A stretch of DNA of 10,342 nucleotides from CAZIAK01 sp964537035 (GTDB lineage: Bacteria > Planctomycetota > B15-G4), in contig CAZIAK010000087.1 of the NCBI GenBank assembly GCA_964537035.1, forward strand, positions 1 through 10,342, in the 5' to 3' direction. The position numbers and the translations under genes are program-made. The notes under the pieces were generated by a model. That model did not search any database, was not told the DNA's origin, and saw only the letters and a list, made by a program, of their open reading frames with translations. Positions 1-7,173 of the stretch are shown here, piece after piece. Numbering within the stretch: the stretch's first letter is position 1; every line of letters starts with the position of its first letter.

Positions 1-52
1 TGTTGTTCCCGCCCACGTTGATGCCTCGGAACAGTGCGATCCATCTGGTCAT
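1..52 (-). CDS. DUF1697 family protein, N-terminal fragment
   Basis: Reading the minus strand from an ATG at 52-50 gives MTRWIALFRGINVGGNN before the window edge cuts the gene. This matches the characteristic start of DUF1697 proteins (M-T-x-[YW]-[IV]-A-L-[LF]-R-G-I-N-V-G-G-x-N), small cytoplasmic proteins of unknown function that are widespread in bacteria. Only 17 codons are present, so the rest of the protein cannot be checked. It starts 16 bases after the stop of the SHMT-like gene on the same strand, so it could be cotranscribed, but DUF1697 genes are common chromosomal genes and this one probably marks the left boundary of the biosynthetic locus. No clear Shine-Dalgarno sequence and no terminator hairpin are seen in the 16-base gap. 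Confidence 0.7.
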   Translation of the reverse strand, partial: MTRWIALFRGINVGGNN

Positions 53-68
53 GTGAAGGACCCCGCCG

Positions 69-1433
69 TCAGTCCACCACAGGTGGGTACGTGGTGATCG
101 GCCGCAGCGCGCACAGCCGCGCCACCTCGGCTTCGGCGCGGGCCTTCGCCGCCGGGTCGATGGTGTACTTGCGATCACTCTCCTGGGTCATGTGGGTCAG
201 GACGTCGTGGATCACCTCGACGCAGTCGACCATGTCGGCCGGCGTCATCTCGCGGATGGCCAGGCCGTTGGCGCCGAGGCGAATGCCGCTGGTGACCGTG
301 GGCGGGTTCTTGTCGAAGGGGATGCGGTTCTTGTTGACCACGATGCCGCAGTCCTCGATGGCCTTCTCGGCGTTGACGCCGGTGATGCCCTTCTCGAAGA
401 CGTCGACCACCACGATGTGGTTGTCCGTGCCGCCGGTGATGACCCGGTAGCCCTTGGCGATGAACGCCTTGGCCAGGGCGTCGGCGAGCTCGACGATGCG
501 CTTGGCCACCACCTTGAACTCGTCGCTGCCGACGAAGCCCATGCCCCGGGCCTTGGCCGCGATCGAGCTCTGGTTCGGCGCGCCCTGAAAGAAGGGAAAC
601 ACCTTCTGCTGGATGACCTGGGCCAGGGTCTTCTTGGGGTTGTCCGGCGCGGGCTGATCGTAGTCCTTGCCGATCATCACCAGGCCGCCGCGACCGCCGA
701 ACAGCTGCTTGTGCGTGCAGGTGGTGGTGAAGTGCGCGTGATCGATGGGGCTGGGGTGCAGACCCGCGGCCACCAGCCCGGCGATGTGGGTGATGTCCGA
801 GAGCACGTAGGCGCCCACGTCGTCGGCCATGGCCCGAAAGCGCCCCCAGTCGATCTTGCGCGCGTAGGCGGTCGTGCCGCAGATGATCAGCTTGGGCTTG
901 TGCTTCAGCGCCAGCTCGTGAGCCTCGTCGTAGTTGAGCTGCTCGTTCTCATCGAGCCCGTAACCGTAGGCGTCGAAGATCTGGCCGCTGATCGAGGCCT
1001 TGCTGCCGTGGGTCAGGTGCCCGCCGGCGTCGAGGTCCATGCCCAGCAGGGTGTCACCGGGCTTGAGGATGCTGAACATGACCACCTCGTTGGCCGAGGT
1101 GGCGGTCATGGGCTGGACGTTGGCGAACTTGGCCCCGAAGACGTCGCAGACCCGGTCGATGGCCAGCTGCTCGATCTCGTCGATGTGCCGGCAACCCGCG
1201 TGAAAGCGCTTGCCCGGGTAGCCCTCGGCGGTGACGTTCATGGCCGTGGTGGCCTCGCAGATCAGCGAGCTGGGGTCAGCGATGCTCGAGCTGGCCACCA
1301 TGGTGAGCACGTTGGCCTGGCGCCGATACTCGTTGTCGAGGATGGCGTAGAGCTCCGGGTCCTGGGTCTCCAGGCGCTCGACGGCGGCGGACATGAAACG
1401 GGCCAGGTTCGACTGGGGCTTGTGGTCAGACAT
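69..1433 (-). CDS. Serine hydroxymethyltransferase-like PLP enzyme, divergent (possible alpha-methylserine type)
   Basis: A 454-residue fold-type I PLP enzyme of the SHMT (GlyA) family. SHMTs move a one-carbon unit between tetrahydrofolate and an amino acid; relatives carry out aldolase or transaldolase reactions in natural product pathways. Conserved family features are the EGYPGKR segment (70-76), GGHLTHG with the PLP-stacking His139, D213 and H216 in SDITHIAGLVAAG, the Schiff-base Lys242 in THKQLFGGRGG, SGGTDNH-like TGGTDNH (333-339), VNKN (366-369) and the carboxylate-binding Arg385 in TSGIR. It departs from housekeeping GlyA at several sites: IASEN becomes VASSS (46-50), the Tyr55 equivalent is Thr68, the Tyr65 equivalent is His78, VQPHSG becomes VQPMTA (106-111), and FPGxQGGP becomes FPFFQGAP. 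Thr at position 55 is what I recall for alpha-methylserine hydroxymethyltransferases. The ATG lies nine bases after the NRPS stop, so the two are almost certainly one operon and this enzyme probably makes a pathway building block. Alternatives are a threonine transaldolase-like activity or a diverged housekeeping copy. Confidence 0.85.
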   Translation of the reverse strand: MSDHKPQSNLARFMSAAVERLETQDPELYAILDNEYRRQANVLTMVASSSIADPSSLICEATTAMNVTAEGYPGKRFHAGCRHIDEIEQLAIDRVCDVFGAKFANVQPMTATSANEVVMFSILKPGDTLLGMDLDAGGHLTHGSKASISGQIFDAYGYGLDENEQLNYDEAHELALKHKPKLIICGTTAYARKIDWGRFRAMADDVGAYVLSDITHIAGLVAAGLHPSPIDHAHFTTTCTHKQLFGGRGGLVMIGKDYDQPAPDNPKKTLAQVIQQKVFPFFQGAPNQSSIAAKARGMGFVGSDEFKVVAKRIVELADALAKAFIAKGYRVITGGTDNHIVVVDVFEKGITGVNAEKAIEDCGIVVNKNRIPFDKNPPTVTSGIRLGANGLAIREMTPADMVDCVEVIHDVLTHMTQESDRKYTIDPAAKARAEAEVARLCALRPITTYPPVVD

Positions 1434-1442
1434 GGTGCAGGG

Positions 1443-4400
1443 TCACTCGTTCGGTTCGTCCATCAGGTTGGCAACCTCTTCTTCGGACAGATCATCGATT
1501 GTCTGCAGCAGCTCGCAGACTTCTGCGGCATCAAAGCCCTCGTCCGCGGCCCGTTCTTCGACGCGCCTGGACAGCTCAGCCACCGTGGGATACTCGAAAA
1601 TCTCGGCCAAAGTCAGGCCAAAGGGGAAGATCTGGTTCAAGCGGGTCTGGATCAGCACGGCCAGCAGCGAGTGCCCGCCCAGCTCGAGAAAAGTGTCGTC
1701 GACCCCCACCCGGTCGAAAGACAGCACCTCGGACCAGACCCCCGCCACCACCTCTTCGACCGGGCTGCGGGGCGCCTCGTAGGCGGCCTCGAGTTCAGGG
1801 CGCGAGGTGTCCGGCTCGGGCAGGCGCTTGCGGTCGACCTTGCCGTTGGGTGACAGGGGCATCTCGTCGAGAGCCACCACCAGGGTCGGCACCATGTACT
1901 CGGGCAGGCGCGCCGACAGAGCAGCACGCAACTCAGGCGCCAGCTGGCGGGACAACTTGCCCATCATGGGATTGTTGGCGAAGTCTCTCGGGCTCAGCGA
2001 CGTGTCGAAGGCCAGGCCGGTCTCGTCGGGGAAGAGCACGGCGGGGGCGTCGTTGGCGCCAGCGCTGCCGCTCGAGCCAGCGTTGCCAGCACAGCCGTCG
2101 CTTCCGTCGCTTCCGTCGGAGCCAGCGTTCCCAGGGTCACCATCGACCGCACGGCAGAACACCGCGTCGAACCGCCCGCTGGCCAGGTCGGCGTTGAAAC
2201 GCACGTCGCCGTGGTAGCCCAGCTCATCGGCGAGCTGCCAGAAGTCTTCGGGGTTCGCGGCGGCTGCCGAGGACTTGTGCCCCAGGGTCGCGCGCAGCTC
2301 GCCCGCGGTCGCCGGGCAGTCGGGGCTGGCCAGCAGATCGAGCGCTGCCAGGTCGTCCGCCACCCGTGCATTGGGGATCGCCTTCACGCACAGCAGCTCG
2401 GGGCGTTCGTCGGTGAGCTTGGCCCGCAACGAGTCCAGGTCACAGCCGTCGGCGTCCCAGTCGAGGGTGATGGGCTCGGCGCCGGGCACGGTGGCCACGT
2501 CGCCCACGTGCATGGTCACGTCGTAGCGGTAGGCGTTGAGCTCGTTGGTGAAAGCGCCCCGCTTGAGCTGCACGGACACCCGCCCCAGCTCGGGGATCTG
2601 GCTCGCGCACCAGGGCCAGAAGGCCGGATCGATGACCAGCTCTTCCTCGTGACGAAGGAGACGACGCACCCGCCCCACCAGCTGGTCGACGGGCAGATCG
2701 TCGTCGGCCTGAAAAAGTTGCACCGAAGTCTGATAGCTCTGCAACAACGGCAGCCCGCGCACGTCACCCAAGAAGATCGTGCCGCCGGGCGCGACAGCCT
2801 TCACCGAACCCCTGATCACATCCATCAGGTAGTCCATGCTGGGGAAGTCGAGGATGATCGAGTTGAGCACCACGCAGTCGAGGCTGTCGTCGTCGATGCC
2901 GGTGAAGTCGTCGGCCCAGCGCCGGGCCAGCTCGACCTGGGCCAGACCGAGAGGCTCGCGATGGCGGGCCACGTAATCGAGGGCCACCTTGCTGAAGTCG
3001 ATGCCCACGTAGCGCGAGGTGTGAGGCGCGATGCGAAAGAGCAGCAGCCCCATGCCGCAGCCGATCTCCAGCACCCGGTCGGGCTCGTGGCGCTGGATGC
3101 GTTCGACGGTCTGCTCGACCCAGTTCACCATCTGCTCGGGAGGCATGGGCCCGTTGGTGTAGCTGCTGTCCCAGCTGACGATGTTGAAGGTGGGGTCTTC
3201 GATGTCCGCGTGGGCCTGGGCCGAGTAGGCGTGATCGTAGACCGCCTCCCACTGCTCGACCTGCTCGCTGCCTGCGTCTGGGCCCTCTGCATCGGGACCT
3301 TGCCAGTCAGGGTCTTGCACCACGTAGGCCACCAGCCGCTTCTCGCCGCTGCCGTCGTCGCGGGTGACCACCACGCCCTCGCGCACCGCCGGGTGCTCAC
3401 GGAGCCGGGCCTCGATCTCGCCCAGCTCGATGCGGAAGCCGCGGATCTTCACCTGGCTGTCCATGCGCCCGATGAGCTCGAGGTTGCCGTCGGGCATCCA
3501 GCGGGCCAGGTCGCCGGTGCGGTACATGCGCTGTTCGGCTCCCTCGATGAAGGGGTTGTCGAGGAAGCGCTCGGCGGTGAGTTCAGGCCGCTCGAAGTAG
3601 CCCCGCCCCACGCCGATGCCACCCAGGTACAGCTCGCCGGGCACGCCGATGGGCAAGGGGCCCAGGTGCGGGTCGAGCACGTAGGCCAGCTGGTTGGTCA
3701 TGGGCTCCCCGTAGGGGATGCTGTTCCANNNNNNNNNNNNNNNNNNNNNNNNNNNNNNNNNNNNNNNNNNNNNNNNNNNNNNNNNNNNNNNNNNNNNNNN
3801 NNNNNNNNNNNNNNNNNNNNNNNNNNNNGCCAGGGTGCCGAACACGTCGTAGGCGCACATGTCGAAGGACAGCGAGGCCAGGGCGATCAGGCCGTCCCCT
3901 GCCTTCACGTCGAAGCGCCGGTTGAAGTCGAGGAAGTTGTTCACCCGGCCCTGGTGGTTGAGCATCACGCCCTTGGGCGCGCCGGTCGAGCCCGAGGTGT
4001 AGATCACGTACGCGAGGTTCTGGGCGTCTGCCAGGCCAGGGCCGCCCTGGGCGCTCCCGTCGGCCACGGGCGAGGTGGGCTGGGCGTCGAAGAGCGCGGC
4101 GTCGTCGAGCACCACGATCTGAGCGCCGCTGTCGGGCAGGTCGCTGACCAGGTGACGCTGGGTGAGCAGCACGCCCACCTTGCTGTCCTCGATCATGTAG
4201 ACCAGCCGTTCCTTCGGATAGGCCGGGTCCATGGGCAGGTAGGCGCCGCCAGCTTTGGCCAGGCCCAGCAGACCGATGACCATCTCCAACGAGCGCTCAA
4301 CGGAGATGCCCACCATGACCTCGGGACCCACCCCCAGGGTGCGCAGGTGATGGGCCACCTGGTTCGAGCGGGCGTCGAGTTCGGCGTAGGTCAGGCTGCG

Positions 4401-5246
4401 ACCACGGAAGACCGCCGCCACCGCGTCGGGCTGGGCTGCGGCCCGCTCGACGAAGAGACCGTGGAGCGTGGCCTCGGTGGGAAAGTCGTGGGTCTTGTCG
4501 TTCCAGTCCACCAGGATCTGCTGACGCTCGGCCGCGGTCAGGAAGGGCAGGGTGGCCAGGGGCGCGTCAGGCTCGGAGACCAGCGCGGCGAGCAGGGTCT
4601 CGATGTGCCCGGCCATGCGGGCCACCGAGGCTTCGTCGAAGAGGTCGGCGTTGTAGCGCAGGGTGCCGTTGATTGCGTTCTCGGAGGCTGGCCCGCCCGG
4701 CGAGGCAGAGGCGTCCGACGGGTCGGGCGAGACACCGTCGAGGTCGAAGCTGAGCACCAGGTCGAGCTGGGCGCAGGGGGCTGGCAGCTCGCCACCGGCA
4801 TGAAAAGCCACGGGGAACAGGGCGTCCACCGAGGCCAGTCCCAGGCGCTCCAAGATCTCGTTGAGAGTCACCTCGGCCCGTTCGCCAGCGGCAGCCAGGG
4901 CATCCTTCAGCCGGGTCAGCAGCTCGGTAAACGACGGTTCTCCCGCCAGATCGAGGCGCAGGGGCAGCACGGAGCCGTTGGCCGCAGAGCCCACCACCAT
5001 GTCGACCTGCCCGCCGGTGCGGTGAAGGAAGGTGGCGAAACCCGCCAGGAGCACGGTGGACAGAGGCACCGAAGCAACCTCAGCGGCCGCCACCAGTCGG
5101 CTGGAGAGCTCAGGCGGCAGGGCCAGGGCCTGCTCAGTGGCCCGGTGGCTCTGGTCTGAGCTGCGCCCCACGATGGTCGGCAGTTCGAGCGCGGGAGGAT
5201 TGCCGGCGAGGGCCTGCGCCCAGGCTTCAAGGAGTGCTTGTGTCAT
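1443..5246 (-). CDS. Single-module NRPS: remnant C, adenylation, N-methyltransferase, carrier protein
   Basis: About 1267 residues counting the assembly gap. Residues 1 to about 235 resemble only the C-terminal lobe of a condensation domain; HHxxxDG and the IGFFVN segment are absent. The A domain follows (about 260-640) with YTSGSTGAPKG (416-426), SFD (D462) of the substrate pocket, GELYLGG, YRTGDLARW and KIRGFRIELGEIE. An N-methyltransferase is inserted at the usual place after motif A8 (about 664-1034; SAM motif VLEIGCGMG at 725-733, NSIILDFPSMDYL, RYDVTMHVG). The A10 lysine is Lys1136 in NGKVDRKRLP. The carrier domain has LGGHSLL with the phosphopantetheine Ser1193, then an acidic tail (DDLSEEEVANLMDEPNE). 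There is no thioesterase or reductase. The protein should adenylate one amino acid, N-methylate it and hold it as a thioester. The start is taken at the ATG at 5246 (AGGG 11 bases upstream); a TTG at 5303 would add 19 residues but overlaps a promoter-like sequence. Confidence 0.92.
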   Translation of the reverse strand: MTQALLEAWAQALAGNPPALELPTIVGRSSDQSHRATEQALALPPELSSRLVAAAEVASVPLSTVLLAGFATFLHRTGGQVDMVVGSAANGSVLPLRLDLAGEPSFTELLTRLKDALAAAGERAEVTLNEILERLGLASVDALFPVAFHAGGELPAPCAQLDLVLSFDLDGVSPDPSDASASPGGPASENAINGTLRYNADLFDEASVARMAGHIETLLAALVSEPDAPLATLPFLTAAERQQILVDWNDKTHDFPTEATLHGLFVERAAAQPDAVAAVFRGRSLTYAELDARSNQVAHHLRTLGVGPEVMVGISVERSLEMVIGLLGLAKAGGAYLPMDPAYPKERLVYMIEDSKVGVLLTQRHLVSDLPDSGAQIVVLDDAALFDAQPTSPVADGSAQGGPGLADAQNLAYVIYTSGSTGAPKGVMLNHQGRVNNFLDFNRRFDVKAGDGLIALASLSFDMCAYDVFGTLXXXXXXXXXXXXXXXXXXXXXXXXXXXXXXXXXXWNSIPYGEPMTNQLAYVLDPHLGPLPIGVPGELYLGGIGVGRGYFERPELTAERFLDNPFIEGAEQRMYRTGDLARWMPDGNLELIGRMDSQVKIRGFRIELGEIEARLREHPAVREGVVVTRDDGSGEKRLVAYVVQDPDWQGPDAEGPDAGSEQVEQWEAVYDHAYSAQAHADIEDPTFNIVSWDSSYTNGPMPPEQMVNWVEQTVERIQRHEPDRVLEIGCGMGLLLFRIAPHTSRYVGIDFSKVALDYVARHREPLGLAQVELARRWADDFTGIDDDSLDCVVLNSIILDFPSMDYLMDVIRGSVKAVAPGGTIFLGDVRGLPLLQSYQTSVQLFQADDDLPVDQLVGRVRRLLRHEEELVIDPAFWPWCASQIPELGRVSVQLKRGAFTNELNAYRYDVTMHVGDVATVPGAEPITLDWDADGCDLDSLRAKLTDERPELLCVKAIPNARVADDLAALDLLASPDCPATAGELRATLGHKSSAAAANPEDFWQLADELGYHGDVRFNADLASGRFDAVFCRAVDGDPGNAGSDGSDGSDGCAGNAGSSGSAGANDAPAVLFPDETGLAFDTSLSPRDFANNPMMGKLSRQLAPELRAALSARLPEYMVPTLVVALDEMPLSPNGKVDRKRLPEPDTSRPELEAAYEAPRSPVEEVVAGVWSEVLSFDRVGVDDTFLELGGHSLLAVLIQTRLNQIFPFGLTLAEIFEYPTVAELSRRVEERAADEGFDAAEVCELLQTIDDLSEEEVANLMDEPNE
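2049..2132 (-). repeat. Gly/Ser/Asp-rich low-complexity linker inside the NRPS
   Basis: This stretch encodes about 28 residues made almost only of G, S, A, N and D (residues about 1039-1066), between the end of the N-methyltransferase and the return to the A domain C-terminal subdomain. In DNA it holds two tandem copies of gtcgcttcc (about 2097-2114) and an 11-base exact direct repeat, gagccagcgtt, at 2074-2084 and 2119-2129. It looks like a flexible linker grown by slippage or short duplication, not a domain. Confidence 0.75.
3729..3828. other. Assembly gap (100 N) inside the A domain
   Basis: Exactly 100 N, the conventional placeholder for a gap of unknown size. It falls between the A4 region (FDMCAYDVFGTL) and WNSIPYGEPMTNQ. 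Compared with GrsA, about 97 residues should lie between these points, but the gap gives only 34, so around 290-330 bases are probably missing. The reading frame is the same on both sides, which could be chance. The lost segment carries pocket positions 278, 299, 301, 322, 330 and 331 (GrsA numbering) and the GPTE motif. Confidence 0.97.
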
Positions 5247-5274
5247 CGTTTGGAGGGCCCTGTGAAGACCGGGG

Positions 5275-5303
5275 AGTCTATCCCTGGCCTCAGTGCCGAG
5301 CAA
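5275..5303 (-). promoter_or_regulatory. Candidate sigma70-like promoter for the NRPS operon
   Basis: On the minus strand TTGCTC (5303-5298) is followed by a 17-base spacer and TAGACT (5280-5275), matching three of six and four of six consensus positions. It would place a transcription start about 20 bases before the ATG at 5246. Its overlap with the alternative TTG codon at 5303 favours the ATG. Chance occurrence is quite possible. Confidence 0.25.
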
Positions 5304-5494
5304 GGCGACCTGCGAGCCAAGTGATGGGCAGGGAGCGGGCTACGGATGTGCGCCGAATCCGCCGATCCATAAGAGGTGAAGCTGGCGGCCCCGGCGTTGC
5401 ACTCTCTGGCCTGCGGAGAGACGATCTCGGCGGGATGCCCCGTCGCCGGGCGGCAGTCTTCACGACCGTGGAACGCATCCGACAGACCTGCCCG

Positions 5495-5524
5495 ATCAGC
5501 CCGCCTCGCCCATCAGCCCACCTC
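5495..5524 (+). repeat. Imperfect 13-base direct repeat upstream of the C-domain gene
   Basis: atcagcccgcctc (5495-5507) and atcagcccacctc (5512-5524) differ at one base and start 17 bases apart, ending 26 bases before the ATG at 5551. The spacing, and the position between the divergent genes, would suit a regulator site, but the sequence is C-rich and the repeat may be chance. Confidence 0.4.
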
Positions 5525-5550
5525 CTCTGCCGCCCTCTGGATCTCTGACC

Positions 5551-7173
5551 ATGTCGCCATCCCGGCCCGGAGCCGACAAGGCCGCCCGCCTCTCGCCCCA
5601 GAAGAAGGCCCTGCTGGCGCGGTTGATGGCCAAGAAGGGGCTGAACGCCCCCGCCGAAGAGCGGCCCATCGGTCGCCGAGGTGGCACGGGCCCGGCGCCC
5701 CTGACCTTCGCTCAAGAGGCCCTCTGGTTCCTCGATCAGCTGGAGCCGGACCAGGCCGCCCACAACCAGCCCGGGGCCGTGCGGCTCAGCGGCACCCTCG
5801 ACGTGCCCGCCTTGGAGCGCTCCCTGGGCGAGATCGTCGCCCGCCACGAGGCCCTGCGCAGCACTTTCTCGGTCACGGACGGCGTGCCCTTCCAGCAGAT
5901 CACGCCCGTGGGCACCTGGACGTTGGCGGTGACCGACCTGTCCCAGGGAGCCGATCCCGAAGCTGACGCCCTCGCACTGGCCACGGCAGACAGCCACAAG
6001 CCCTTCGACCTGGAGCAGGGCCCCCTGTTCCGGTCGTTCTTGATGAAGCTCGGCGAGACCGAGCACATCCTGGTGCTGAACTTTCATCACATCGTCACGG
6101 ACGGCTGGTCCATGGGCGTGTTCACCAGCGAGCTGCAGGCGCTCTATCCGGCGTTCCGAGCGGGTCGCCCCTCACCCCTGCCCGACCTGCCCGTGCAGAT
6201 GCCCGACTTCGCCACCTGGCAACGGGACACCCTGAAGGGCGCGAAGCTCGACGAGCACCTGAACTACTGGAAGGGCCAGCTCAAGGGCGAGCTCAAGGGG
6301 CTGACCCTGCCGGTTGATCATCCTCGGCCGGCGGTGCAGAGCTACCAGGGGCGACACGAGTCCATCGTGCTCTCGGCCCAGCTCAGCGACGATCTGCGTC
6401 AGCTCTCCAAGCAGCAGGGCGTGACCCTGTTCATGACTCTCGAAGCCGCGTTCATGTCGGTGCTCTACGACGCCTGCCACGAGACCGACATGGTCATCGG
6501 TTCGGCAGTGGCCCATCGCAATCGCAGCGAGCTCGAACCGATCATCGGCTTCCTGGTGAACATGCTGGTCATGCGCACCGATCTGTCCGGCGACCCGGGC
6601 TTCGACGAGCTGCTCAAGCGGGTGCGGGCGGTGACCATCGGCGCCTGGTCCCACCAAGACCTGCCCCTGTCGCACATCCTGCGCGAGGTGCAGCCCGATC
6701 GGGACCTGGGCAAGAACCCCCTGTTTCAGGTGCAGTTCTCCCTGCTCACCCCCGACCGCAACCCGGCGGTGTACGGCTACGGCCTCGACATGGGCGAGGT
6801 CGAGAAGGTCATGCTCGACGACGTGCAGATGAGCCAGGTGAAGATCTCGTTCGACAACGCCCGCTACGACATCGCCGTGTTCTTGTGGGACATGCCCGGA
6901 GGCGTGGCCGGCACCCTCGAGTACAGCCGTGATCTCTACGAGCCCGCCACCATCGCCCGCTTCGTGAAGCGCTACGAGACGATCTTGCGCGCCGTGGTGA
7001 AGCAGCCCGCCACCAAGCTCTCTGCGCTCTTGGCCCAGCTCGCGGAGGGCGATCGCGAGACCAAGGCCGCCGCGGAGAGTTCTTACAAGTCTTCGGTGAA
7101 GTCCAAGCTCAAGGGGCTGCGCAAGCGCCGCTCCGGGTCGTCACCATCGCCCAACCCCGGAGACGCGCCGTGA
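5551..7173 (+). CDS. Stand-alone NRPS condensation domain protein
   Basis: A 540-residue protein that is one complete condensation domain plus linkers. Core motifs in order: C1 LTFAQEALWFLDQLEP (about 51-66), C2 RHEALRSTF, C3 HHIVTDG with His179, His180 and Asp184 (His180 is the expected catalytic residue), C4 PDFATWQR, C5 IIGFLVNMLVMRTDL and C7 HQDLPLSHIL. It has HHxxxDG, not the DxxxxD of heterocyclisation domains. The N-terminal linker (LSPQKKALLARLMAKKG) is of the type that follows a carrier domain in multimodular NRPSs. The C-terminus is a Lys/Arg-rich tail (KSKLKGLRKRRSG). It is divergent from the NRPS, whose own C domain is a remnant, so it probably acts in trans on that carrier protein, either for peptide bond formation or for release by a free amine or alcohol. 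The ribosome binding site is weak. Whether it is of the LCL, DCL or starter type cannot be settled by eye. Confidence 0.93.
   Translation: MSPSRPGADKAARLSPQKKALLARLMAKKGLNAPAEERPIGRRGGTGPAPLTFAQEALWFLDQLEPDQAAHNQPGAVRLSGTLDVPALERSLGEIVARHEALRSTFSVTDGVPFQQITPVGTWTLAVTDLSQGADPEADALALATADSHKPFDLEQGPLFRSFLMKLGETEHILVLNFHHIVTDGWSMGVFTSELQALYPAFRAGRPSPLPDLPVQMPDFATWQRDTLKGAKLDEHLNYWKGQLKGELKGLTLPVDHPRPAVQSYQGRHESIVLSAQLSDDLRQLSKQQGVTLFMTLEAAFMSVLYDACHETDMVIGSAVAHRNRSELEPIIGFLVNMLVMRTDLSGDPGFDELLKRVRAVTIGAWSHQDLPLSHILREVQPDRDLGKNPLFQVQFSLLTPDRNPAVYGYGLDMGEVEKVMLDDVQMSQVKISFDNARYDIAVFLWDMPGGVAGTLEYSRDLYEPATIARFVKRYETILRAVVKQPATKLSALLAQLAEGDRETKAAAESSYKSSVKSKLKGLRKRRSGSSPSPNPGDAP

Larger units (their letters stand above)
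5247..5550. other. Divergent intergenic region, probable bidirectional promoter region
   Basis: Non-coding gap between the divergent NRPS and C-domain genes, so both transcription units must start here or inside the neighbouring ends. The minus-strand side has one fair sigma70-like candidate, listed separately. The plus-strand side shows only a weak one: TTGCAC at 5397-5402, a 17-base spacer and GACGAT at 5420-5425 (three of six matches each), with a CTCTC/GAGAG inverted repeat (5402-5406 and 5416-5420) across the spacer. A short direct repeat lies closer to the plus-strand start. No riboswitch, terminator or further coding region could be supported. The missing N-terminal lobe of the NRPS C domain is not hidden here in another frame; the space is too short. 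Confidence 0.55.

Noticed and set aside
192..1853. Plus-strand open frame of 553 codons opposite the SHMT-like gene and the NRPS end
   Set aside because: It crosses the boundary of two well-supported minus-strand genes and its protein shows no family motif; a GC-rich shadow.
3726..3728. Tryptophan next to the gap read as pocket position 331, completing a cysteine code
   Set aside because: Alignment of WNSIPYGEPMTNQ with GrsA places this residue about a dozen positions after 331; position 331 itself is in the gap.
2211..5159. Very long plus-strand open frame (982 codons) opposite the NRPS
   Set aside because: It is the antisense shadow of a GC-rich gene: composition is rich in H, V, G, Q and R with no recognisable domain, while the minus strand has clear NRPS motifs over the same bases.
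5244..5303. TTG at 5303 as the NRPS start
   Set aside because: It would add 19 residues with no counterpart in C domains. The ATG at 5246 has AGGG upstream, and the TTG coincides with a possible -35 element.
5402..5420. CTCTC/GAGAG inverted repeat as a terminator or strong operator
   Set aside because: The stem is only five base pairs, with a nine-base loop and no T-run; chance is likely.
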